From Chryseosolibacter sp964563295 (lineage in GTDB: Bacteria; Bacteroidota; Bacteroidia; Cytophagales; Cyclobacteriaceae), in contig CAZLWX010000189.1 in the NCBI GenBank assembly GCA_964563295.1, forward strand, positions 1 through 5,281: DNA of 5,281 nucleotides, read 5' to 3'. Position numbers and translations under genes: made by a program. The notes under the pieces are model-generated. The model worked only from the letters and a program-made list of their open reading frames with translations, ran no database searches and had not been told where the DNA came from. Position 1 is the first letter of the stretch; every line of letters begins with the position of its first letter. Below are positions 1 to 5,281 of this stretch, piece after piece.

Positions 1-539
1 CAATGGAGATCCACTATAAACGCCATCAAACCGGATATGTAAAGAAAGTAAACGATGCCATCGCCGCGGAATCGATCAAGTACGACACGGTAGAGGATTT
101 TTTCAAGAACGCTTCACGACTGTCGGCTAATGCGCGGAACAATGGCGGTGGAGCGTGGAACCACAATTTCTTCTGGCAGGTCATGAAACCGGGGCAGGCC
201 GGACAACCCTCCGGCAAAGTTGCCGACGCCATTCAATCCGCTTTTGGCTCATTCGAAAAGTTCAAGGAGCAATTTACACAAGCTGCCATGTCGCGGTTCG
301 GATCAGGCTGGGCATGGCTCGTGGACGCCAATGGCAAACTGATCGTTGGGTCAACTCCCAACCAGGACAATCCAATGATGGATGATGCTGGAGATATTAA
401 GGGCACACCCTTGTTAGGTATAGACGTTTGGGAACACGCATACTACCTGAAGTACCAAAACAAGCGAAACGAGTACGTCGCCAACTGGTGGAATGTGGTG
501 AACTGGGACGCCGTCGCGGAACGACTCGGTCGCAAGTAG
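1..539 (+). CDS. sodA: Superoxide dismutase, Fe/Mn family, Mn-type residues (5' truncated by window edge)
   Basis: Converts superoxide to oxygen and hydrogen peroxide; normally a cytoplasmic dimer or tetramer. The frame is open from the window edge and 178 residues are visible from the ATG at 3. That ATG is not the start: it is the internal Met of the family motif (T)MEIH, and positions 1-2 (CA) fit a preceding Thr codon. About 22-25 N-terminal residues are therefore missing, or more if there is a leader peptide. Counting from that Met, all four metal ligands are present: His4, His54 (in WNHNFFW), and Asp141 and His145 in the signature DVWEHAYY. His8 and Tyr12 match the second-shell His30 and Tyr34 of E. 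coli SodA. The metal-preference positions look Mn-like: Gly50 where Fe enzymes carry Gln, and Gln121 in PNQDNP. Relatives in this phylum can be cambialistic, so the symbol is tentative. Family assignment is near certain. The stop TAG abuts the stop of the convergent gene. Confidence 0.96.
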   Translation, partial: MEIHYKRHQTGYVKKVNDAIAAESIKYDTVEDFFKNASRLSANARNNGGGAWNHNFFWQVMKPGQAGQPSGKVADAIQSAFGSFEKFKEQFTQAAMSRFGSGWAWLVDANGKLIVGSTPNQDNPMMDDAGDIKGTPLLGIDVWEHAYYLKYQNKRNEYVANWWNVVNWDAVAERLGRK

Positions 540-542
540 TTA
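537..542. other. Abutting convergent stop codons
   Basis: The plus-strand TAG of the superoxide dismutase gene (537-539) is followed at once by the TAA of the minus-strand SurA-like gene (540-542), so the intergenic distance is zero. Any transcription end for either gene must lie inside the opposing coding region. No stable GC-rich hairpin followed by a T-run is visible on either strand here. Confidence 0.95.
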
Positions 543-1895
543 TTCTTCCAACAGGCCGCACACATTATAGACAGCGTCAAGGTCGATGAATACATCTTCC
601 CTGGCTTTTGCAAACCAGCGCTGCAGCACTTTGGATTTTTTCTCGTTCAGTGTCGCACGCTGAATACGGTGGTAATCTTTTTCAAGTGACGCCTGGTGGG
701 GTGGAATACGAGACTTGTAGTACAGAATTCTTACCGCATCTTTCTGATCGTTGGTTCGGTAGGTCATCGGCGTGCTAATATCGCCAACGCTCATGGAATC
801 AACCTTGAAAAAGACGATCGGATCAAGTTCATCGATCGCAACTTGAATTCCGCCTTCTTCATCCGCAAAGAAGCCACCGTTACCTTTTGTATCCTTATCG
901 TCCGAAAACTCTTTGGCAGCACTTTCAAACGTCATGCTGTCTGCGAGGATAAGCGTGCGTATGCTGTCGAGAAAGGCTGATGCCCGTTGCAAGTCCTGCG
1001 CCGACGGCTTTGGTGAAATGAGGATATGGCGTGAGTGGTATTCATTGCCGCGTCGACCGAGCAACTGCATGATATGAAAGCCGAAGTCGGTTTCAAATGG
1101 CATGGAAATCTCCTTTTCTTTCAGCTTAAACGCCATGGCCTCAAATTCGGGAACCATCCGCCCGCGGCCAACCCATCCCATATCACCACCGTTGCTCAGG
1201 ACACTTGGATCATCTGAATACTTCCTGGCAAGTTCAGTGAAGTCCTCCCCTGACAGTATGCGGGTTCGCAGATCCAACAGCTGGTTGCGGGTAGCCTGTT
1301 TTTGCGCTTCGCTGCTTTCCGCCATTTTAACGATCTGCGCCACTTCTACGGAAGCCGAAAAGTAGGGAAGACTATCCTTAGGGATCTTGTTAAAAAAACG
1401 TCTGACTTCCGCAGGTGTGACCGTAAGGCCTTCGGTAATCGTCGACTCCATCTTTGAAACCACCATCTGTTCCCGAATCTGGTCCCTCAGTTCAGCCTTG
1501 ATCTGTTCCAGCGTCTTTCCGTATAATTCTTCAAGTTCATTGGGAGAGCGGCCCGACTGTGCTAGAATGAGATCCATGCGACGCTGGGTATTGGCATCAA
1601 CATCAGCGTCGGCCACGATCACCGAGTCAATTTCGGCCTTGGCCATCATCAATTTGTTCCTCATGAGCGCTGCAAGACATTGGCACTTCAACTCCTGTGA
1701 TTGGGGCGCTCCGGCGGTTAATTGCTCAAGATAGAATCGCTCCAACTCCGACTTCAGAACAATGTAATTGTCCACCTTGGCGATTACCTCATCGACGACA
1801 AAGCCCCCGTTGTCTTGGGCCGCACCGGGCGTGGAAGGCATCGACAGGGCTGCCACCAGAAGCCATATTGCGGGGTGCAACACCTGCTTATTCAC
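540..1895 (-). CDS. surA: SurA-like periplasmic chaperone / peptidyl-prolyl cis-trans isomerase
   Basis: Predicted periplasmic foldase for outer-membrane and secreted proteins, 451 residues from the proposed GTG start. A Sec signal peptide covers about residues 1-26 (hydrophobic core AIWLLVAALSM, cleavage near GAA-QD). A SurA-type N-terminal helical domain follows (about 34-158, opening VDEVIAKVDNYIVLKSELE), then two parvulin domains (about 182-282 and 286-395) and a C-terminal helical tail. Domain 1 has YSDDPS, NGGDMGW and FGFHIM but reads AQIV where active parvulins have HIL. Domain 2 has RHILI but lacks the closing His. Cys71, Cys73 and Cys446 could form a disulfide. I chose GTG at 1895 because it gives a compact leader and overlaps the upstream stop as GTGAATAA. 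ATG at 1928 (462 residues) is a real alternative. ATG at 1961 would give an overly long leader and a 74-bp overlap. No strong Shine-Dalgarno sequence decides the start. It is the last gene of the minus-strand cluster. Family assignment is firm, the exact start is not. Confidence 0.9.
   Translation of the reverse strand: MNKQVLHPAIWLLVAALSMPSTPGAAQDNGGFVVDEVIAKVDNYIVLKSELERFYLEQLTAGAPQSQELKCQCLAALMRNKLMMAKAEIDSVIVADADVDANTQRRMDLILAQSGRSPNELEELYGKTLEQIKAELRDQIREQMVVSKMESTITEGLTVTPAEVRRFFNKIPKDSLPYFSASVEVAQIVKMAESSEAQKQATRNQLLDLRTRILSGEDFTELARKYSDDPSVLSNGGDMGWVGRGRMVPEFEAMAFKLKEKEISMPFETDFGFHIMQLLGRRGNEYHSRHILISPKPSAQDLQRASAFLDSIRTLILADSMTFESAAKEFSDDKDTKGNGGFFADEEGGIQVAIDELDPIVFFKVDSMSVGDISTPMTYRTNDQKDAVRILYYKSRIPPHQASLEKDYHRIQRATLNEKKSKVLQRWFAKAREDVFIDLDAVYNVCGLLEE
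1888..1895 (-). promoter_or_regulatory. Probable GTGAATAA start/stop overlap (translational coupling)
   Basis: On the minus strand the lipoprotein gene ends in TAA at 1888-1890, and a GTG in the frame of the SurA-like gene lies at 1893-1895. This GTG directly precedes a well-formed signal peptide (MNKQVLHP, then a hydrophobic core). The nearest purine-rich stretch, AAGGA, is about 14 bases upstream, too far to be a good Shine-Dalgarno sequence. The competing ATG at 1926-1928 would make the overlap 41 bp. Confidence 0.5.
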
Positions 1896-2763
1896 TGAAA
1901 ATCTCAAATTCCTTGCGTTCCAAAGCATGGTTATAAACGTCGTTCTCCAATTTCTTGGCAAGATCGACTTTTCTTTTGTTTAATATGATATTAATGATCT
2001 CATCCCTAACGAATTCCAACGGTGAAACATTGTCCGAAATACGATATTCGACCACCTTCAGAAAATACCGGTACGAGTCGTCCTCGGTTTCGTAGTATGG
2101 GTTCGACTTCAAGAACTGCACCTTGTTGGGGATCTCCACGAGTGGCGAATTCCTGACCAACTCATCAAATATCATCCACGTCGAATCGGAAATATGATAA
2201 GCAACCGAAAAGCTTAGACAATACGATTTTAGTTCCGTTTTATCGCTTTCATCTCTTGACAGGATCAATTCTTTGATCTTGCCGGTCCGTGGCGCATCCT
2301 TGGGAACTTTGATGAACGTTGCGCGAACAATATTCTGTTTCAGAATAAAGTTGTCGATGTTGTCGCGGTAGTAGGCCGCGATCTCATCGTCAGCGACGGC
2401 CGTATCCAGATTCTGTTTGACATAAAAGGATTGGTACTCGTAGGCGATGATACTGTAACGGTAGTCGAGTATTTTTCGCTCGAGCTCTGCCTCGTCAATG
2501 TTGATCTTCTTTGCCGCTTCCTGGATGAGCAACTGTTTGCGGATCCAGCTTTCGATGTACGCTTCCATGCGCGCCGTGCTGTCGGCACTACCTGCCCCCG
2601 CAGGCACAATCCCACTCAGTTCATCTTTATAGAGGTAAGCATTATTCACGCGAGCAATAAGCGTGCGATTACGGTCGGAGCCGGACCCCGTATTCCTCAT
2701 CTTGATAAAATCGCATGAAGCGACGATCAGCGCGATAACGGCATACGTTAACAAGCGTCTCAT
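1888..2763 (-). CDS. SurA/PrsA-like lipoprotein, degenerate peptidyl-prolyl isomerase homologue
   Basis: Predicted lipid-anchored periplasmic protein of 291 residues. The start is an n-region MRR, a hydrophobic stretch and a lipobox VASC, so Cys17 should be lipidated by Lgt and cleaved by LspA. After Cys17 the sequence DFIKMRNTGSG lacks the acidic cluster that marks surface-exported lipoproteins in this phylum, so it probably faces the periplasm. Residues about 33-135 resemble a SurA N-terminal domain (LIARVNNAYLYKDEL, ESWIRKQLLIQEA). Where a parvulin domain would follow (about 143-240) only the outline remains: an opening strand IVRATFIKV and a closing strand YFLKVVEYR, with no HIL, no YSED-type loop and no FGxHI. 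A helical tail (about 248-283) follows. A chaperone role without isomerase activity is inferred. The ATG overlaps the stop of the upstream isomerase gene as ATGA. The 3' end overlaps the probable start of the SurA-like gene. Automatic annotation may call it simply peptidylprolyl isomerase. Confidence 0.85.
   Translation of the reverse strand: MRRLLTYAVIALIVASCDFIKMRNTGSGSDRNRTLIARVNNAYLYKDELSGIVPAGAGSADSTARMEAYIESWIRKQLLIQEAAKKINIDEAELERKILDYRYSIIAYEYQSFYVKQNLDTAVADDEIAAYYRDNIDNFILKQNIVRATFIKVPKDAPRTGKIKELILSRDESDKTELKSYCLSFSVAYHISDSTWMIFDELVRNSPLVEIPNKVQFLKSNPYYETEDDSYRYFLKVVEYRISDNVSPLEFVRDEIINIILNKRKVDLAKKLENDVYNHALERKEFEIFSE
2760..2763 (-). promoter_or_regulatory. ATGA stop/start overlap (translational coupling)
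   Basis: On the minus strand the TGA of the double-parvulin isomerase gene (2760-2762) overlaps the ATG of the lipoprotein gene (2761-2763) as ATGA. An AGGGA lies only 2-3 bases before the ATG, too close for a standard ribosome binding site. Re-initiation by the terminating ribosome is the likely way in, which would tie the amounts of the two proteins together. Confidence 0.8.
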
Positions 2764-4727
2764 GTTCCCTGTTTCATCACCAATATTTTTTCAACTAGCT
2801 GCTTACCCTTTCGGTTGACCCGGACCGGATATCTTTTCTTCAGCTCTTTGATCCATCGGTCTTCCAACTCGTCCTGATAGTCCGAAATCACAGCAGCCCT
2901 GGCTTCGCCGAATGTCTTTTGACCGGGAGGCAATATACTCACAACCTCGATCAAATAGGTCAGGCCACTGTGCTCAGTGACAAAAACGCCGGGTTGCCAG
3001 TCGATCTTCTCCAGCACCGGTCGATCGGTTCTTTCAAATGCCCCTTGCTCCCGCCGCACCTTGTTTTTTGACACAAATTCCTCAACCGCAGCCGAGTCGT
3101 GTTTAGTTACCAGCTGCTCCAATGCCTTCATCTGGGCGGGGACAGCCGATGCGTATATGGTGGCCTGGATTCGCTCCCCCGCCTGATAGTCTCCTCTATG
3201 CCGCTCGTAATAATCGCGCTGTCCAACACTATCGTCCGATGCCTTGCTCCAAACTTCCCTCTCCATAATCTCGAACAACAAGATGCCTTCGTAATATTCA
3301 TTCAGCAACCAGGCGTACGACGGGTTTTCGGCTTTGATCTTCGCTTCCAGCCATTCACCCTGGATCGCCGTAACGTATCCCTCATAGAGGTCATTCAGGT
3401 ACTCGTTAGGACTCAGGAAGCTGCGCTTTTGATTTTGCCTTGCGTATTGCAGGAAATCTCCAATGGTGTAGGTGTGATCCTTCATGATGAATAACGGCTT
3501 GCCGGAGTCAAGCCCGGGCTCAGGATTCCAGGCACCGCGGGTCAACGTCGAGTCTGCCATGGCGGCGACTCTATCTTTCGCCGTCGAATATTCTCTGAAT
3601 CCAAACTCCTTACGCATTTTCTGCTGGACCGCCATCCTTGACAAATGCGCACGTTCATCGCGACTGACCTTGTTCCTGAGCGATGCTGACAGTTCCTCGA
3701 AAGGTGCAAGGGGTTTCCTCGATTCCAACCGCATGATGTGCCACCCGTATTGCGTCTGGAATGGATCGGATATTTGTCCGACGTCATGAAGACCAAATGC
3801 GATTTGCTCAAACTCGGGAATGCCAGCCATCGCCATTGTGCCGACCCCGAAGGGTTTTAGCCGGCCGCCATTTGCCCTGGAAGATTGATCTTCCGAGTAC
3901 TGAGAACACAAGTCTGCCCACGACATTCCCTTCTGCAGTTTGTCGTATAATTCAAATATCGTCGTGCGCGCTTTGTCATCGTCATAACCCTCACCGGTCC
4001 GCAGCATGATGTGCGAGACTTCAACTTCTCCCTGCGATGGTCGCCGGTCAGTCACGTAGATTAAATGATAACCAAAAGCAGTTCTTACCGGATCACTGAC
4101 TTTGCCCACAGGAGTTTCGTAGGCTGCCGTCTCAAAAGGATACACCATTTGCAATGCGGTGAAATAGCCGAGTTCTCCTTTGTTGCGGCGGGCCGATTGA
4201 TCCTCGGAATATGCGGCAGCAACGGCCTGAAAACCCTCGCCCTCGATAATCCTTTTTCTCAACGCCTGAATCTTGTTGTAGGCCGCCAGGGTATCGGCTG
4301 GACTTGCATCCTGGGCGACACGAATCAGGATATGGGAGGCACGAATTTCCTCCTGCAGCCGGGCATAAGTCAATCTGACAAGACTATCGATCATGTGACT
4401 ATCCGGCAAATAGGGTTTTCTTAATTCTTCGCGATAGCCATTGAACTCCGTAAGAAAAGCACTGGCGGTATCCATTTTACGGTGGCGGGCTTCTTCGACT
4501 TTCAACTTGAATCTGACAAACAAGTCAAGGTACTCTTCGACCTTTTCACGCGTATAGTCTTCAGGTTTATCGCCCGGATGATTCTTGCGATAGAGATAAA
4601 TAAATTCGTCAGCCGATACTGGTTTGTTTCGCAGGCTAAACAGGACTTGATCGGACATTGGCAGCGTCTGACCCCACGCTTCCCCGAAAGACAATAAAAC
4701 AATGAATGAAAGTGCGATTCTGCTCAT
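2760..4727 (-). CDS. Secreted peptidyl-prolyl cis-trans isomerase with two parvulin domains
   Basis: Predicted periplasmic prolyl isomerase/chaperone of 655 residues. The start at 4727 gives a clear Sec signal peptide (residues 1-19, core IALSFIVLLSF, cleavage near AWG-QT). The longer reading from 4793 is rejected because its 22 extra residues lie in the 3' end of the preceding gene. An N-terminal helical segment (about 35-125) precedes parvulin domain 1 (about 130-229: SHILI, YSEDQS, KGELGYF, FGYHLI) and domain 2 (about 237-339: SHIML, YSEDQS, NGGRLKPFG, YGWHIM). Both domains keep the paired histidines of the fold (His132/His221 and His239/His330), so both may be active. The parvulin cysteine is replaced by Asp in YSED, as is usual in SurA/PrsA-type enzymes. 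The C-terminal third carries the block GILLFE and VWSKA, which I recognise from Bacteroidota homologues, and a possible third, degenerate parvulin-like unit. It follows the HATPase gene by 10 bp and overlaps the lipoprotein gene by 4 bp. Confidence 0.92.
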   Translation of the reverse strand: MSRIALSFIVLLSFGEAWGQTLPMSDQVLFSLRNKPVSADEFIYLYRKNHPGDKPEDYTREKVEEYLDLFVRFKLKVEEARHRKMDTASAFLTEFNGYREELRKPYLPDSHMIDSLVRLTYARLQEEIRASHILIRVAQDASPADTLAAYNKIQALRKRIIEGEGFQAVAAAYSEDQSARRNKGELGYFTALQMVYPFETAAYETPVGKVSDPVRTAFGYHLIYVTDRRPSQGEVEVSHIMLRTGEGYDDDKARTTIFELYDKLQKGMSWADLCSQYSEDQSSRANGGRLKPFGVGTMAMAGIPEFEQIAFGLHDVGQISDPFQTQYGWHIMRLESRKPLAPFEELSASLRNKVSRDERAHLSRMAVQQKMRKEFGFREYSTAKDRVAAMADSTLTRGAWNPEPGLDSGKPLFIMKDHTYTIGDFLQYARQNQKRSFLSPNEYLNDLYEGYVTAIQGEWLEAKIKAENPSYAWLLNEYYEGILLFEIMEREVWSKASDDSVGQRDYYERHRGDYQAGERIQATIYASAVPAQMKALEQLVTKHDSAAVEEFVSKNKVRREQGAFERTDRPVLEKIDWQPGVFVTEHSGLTYLIEVVSILPPGQKTFGEARAAVISDYQDELEDRWIKELKKRYPVRVNRKGKQLVEKILVMKQGT

Positions 4728-4737
4728 CCCGACAACA

Positions 4738-5163
4738 TCACGAATTGAGGCGAACCTTCTTTGACAACCGGCAGATATTTTTTCCCTGAACATGCTGGTA
4801 CTCGATCTTATCCATTATCGTCTTGACCAGGCGGATACCCAGGCCACCTTTTCGTTTTTCGTGAACGAGGTTGCCGAGATCAGGAGCGATGAACTGATTG
4901 ATATCAAAAGAGGCACGGTCATCAACGATCTCGAAGATAACCGTATTGGGGTCTTCCAGGTGAATATTCAGTTCGAAGAGTTCATCGGGATTGCATTGGT
5001 GAGCGTGAATCATCAGATTGGAACACATTTCGTCCAGCGCGAGTACCATCTCACTGATCTGAAGGTCTGGCACGTGGTAGCCCTTGAGCGTCTCGCGGAT
5101 GAAATCGCGGACACCCTTGAGGTTCTCGATGCTGCACCCAATATTGTACTTAAACTCCTTCAT
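4738..5163 (-). CDS. RsbW/SpoIIAB-like serine kinase / anti-sigma factor (HATPase_c_2 domain)
   Basis: Cytoplasmic GHKL-fold ATP-binding protein of 141 residues, the normal size for RsbW-type anti-sigma factors. Relatives bind a sigma factor or other partner and phosphorylate a Ser/Thr on a STAS-domain antagonist. The N-box is at 41-50 (LALDEMCSNL, with Glu45 and Asn49). The ATP-lid region includes DDRASFD (81-87) and the glycine-rich G2 motif KGGLGIRLV (105-113). The G1 glycine of the classical form is replaced by Arg-Ala, a position that varies in this subfamily. There is no signal peptide or membrane segment. The start at 5163 was chosen because residues read upstream of it, back to 5253, are an off-frame reading of the preceding STAS gene; it leaves a 14-bp overlap with that gene. 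Adjacent STAS and HATPase genes are the classic partner-switch arrangement. The true target is unknown, since most Bacteroidota lack a SigB-type factor, so I give no symbol. Confidence 0.9.
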   Translation of the reverse strand: MKEFKYNIGCSIENLKGVRDFIRETLKGYHVPDLQISEMVLALDEMCSNLMIHAHQCNPDELFELNIHLEDPNTVIFEIVDDRASFDINQFIAPDLGNLVHEKRKGGLGIRLVKTIMDKIEYQHVQGKNICRLSKKVRLNS

Positions 5164-5281
5164 GCACCATTTTCTTTGCAGCCGCCTTATTTGGGGCAAT
5201 CCTGAGTAACTCGTTAAGACCGAGGATCTCGAATGTGTTGGCCACTTTTTCACTCATGCCGAACAAGATCATGTTGATCTT
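5150..5281 (-). CDS. STAS-domain anti-sigma factor antagonist (C-terminal 43 residues only)
   Basis: Only the 3' end is in the window; the frame is open through the edge at 5281 and ends at TAA (5150-5152). The 43 visible residues begin KINMILFGMSEKVANTFEIL and continue GLNELLRIAPNKAAAKKM. They match the last strand and helices of the SpoIIAA/RsbV-type STAS fold, in which a short strand is followed by a V..vf.i.GL..l..i pattern. The phosphorylatable Ser/Thr loop would lie upstream, outside the window. Proteins of this family are cytoplasmic partners that free a sigma factor or effector when dephosphorylated and are re-phosphorylated by the cognate RsbW-like kinase. That kinase is probably the product of the next gene, whose ATG lies inside this frame at 5163, giving a 14-bp overlap and likely translational coupling. 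The identification rests on a short fragment plus its neighbour. Confidence 0.82.
   Translation of the reverse strand, partial: KINMILFGMSEKVANTFEILGLNELLRIAPNKAAAKKMVHEGV

Larger units (their letters stand above)
540..5281 (-). other. Probable single transcription unit: STAS, HATPase, three foldase-type genes
   Basis: Five co-directional genes are separated by -14, +10, -4 and about -8 bp, which leaves no room for a promoter or terminator outside coding sequence. Co-transcription is therefore likely. The promoter and any further genes lie beyond 5281. Internal promoters within coding sequence cannot be excluded. The unit ends at the stop of the SurA-like gene, directly against the convergent superoxide dismutase gene. 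Confidence 0.75.

Noticed and set aside
522..532. Small hairpin CGAC-TCG-GTCG near the end of the dismutase gene
   Set aside because: A 4-bp stem without a following T-run is too weak for an intrinsic terminator, and the bases encode ordinary dismutase C-terminal residues.
3099..3494. Plus-strand open frame of 131 codons inside the isomerase gene
   Set aside because: It is antisense to conserved C-terminal sequence of the isomerase, with no recognisable domain. Similar long plus-strand frames at 1387-1734 and 2431-2718 are rejected for the same reason.
3879..3894. Perfect inverted repeat with 7-bp arms and a 2-bp centre (GGAAGAT TG ATCTTCC)
   Set aside because: It lies within coding sequence for the conserved EDQSS loop of parvulin domain 2, and codon choice there explains it. 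No T-run or second copy supports an operator or terminator.
3866..4212. Similar DNA at about 3866-3901 and 4186-4215 (copies of the YSEDQS region)
   Set aside because: This reflects the two homologous parvulin domains of one protein, not a separate DNA repeat or recombination site.
4728..4793. N-terminal extension of the isomerase to an ATG at 4793
   Set aside because: The extra 22 residues overlap the 3' end of the HATPase gene and would bury the signal peptide; the ATG at 4727 directly precedes a good leader.
4792..5205. Plus-strand open frame of 137 codons opposite the HATPase gene
   Set aside because: Its translation resembles no family I know, and it lies fully antisense to the well-supported HATPase and STAS genes, whose frame has conserved motifs. 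It is a coding shadow.

Overview
The window is almost wholly coding and looks like the chromosome of a member of the Bacteroidota, probably Cytophagales-like. The basis is protein character: a tandem set of large parvulin-type periplasmic foldases whose wording (for example VTPAEVRRFF, IPKDSLPYF, SRIPPHQ and a GILLFE/VWSKA block) I recognise from that phylum. Shine-Dalgarno sequences are also weak or absent at most starts. Base composition is moderate and even, with no sign of mobile DNA, RNA genes, CRISPR or phage.

Layout. Positions 1-539 on the plus strand hold the 3' part of an Fe/Mn-family superoxide dismutase whose N-terminus lies before the window. It meets the next gene stop to stop with no intergenic base. 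Everything from 540 to 5281 reads on the minus strand and is packed like one transcription unit. In transcription order it holds: the tail of a STAS-domain anti-sigma-factor antagonist (5150-5281); an RsbW/SpoIIAB-like HATPase (4738-5163, 14-bp overlap); a 655-residue secreted double-parvulin peptidyl-prolyl isomerase (2760-4727, 10-bp gap); a 291-residue lipoprotein of the SurA/PrsA type with no recognisable active parvulin domain (1888-2763, 4-bp ATGA overlap); and a SurA-like chaperone/isomerase (540-1895, probable 8-bp GTGAATAA overlap).

How the genes may work together. The three foldase-type proteins probably act in the periplasm, two soluble and one lipid-anchored, on outer-membrane or secreted proteins. 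The STAS/HATPase pair is a cytoplasmic partner-switching module. Its tight position ahead of the foldases suggests co-transcription and possibly a link between stress signalling and envelope folding capacity, but that link is inferred from gene order only. The superoxide dismutase is convergent and need not be related.

No promoter could be placed: the operon's promoter lies beyond 5281 and that of the dismutase before position 1. No convincing intrinsic terminator exists at the convergent junction. I see no clearly new system. The points most worth following up are the partner-switch/foldase linkage, the graded loss of parvulin motifs across the three paralogous proteins, and the convergent junction without a spacer.
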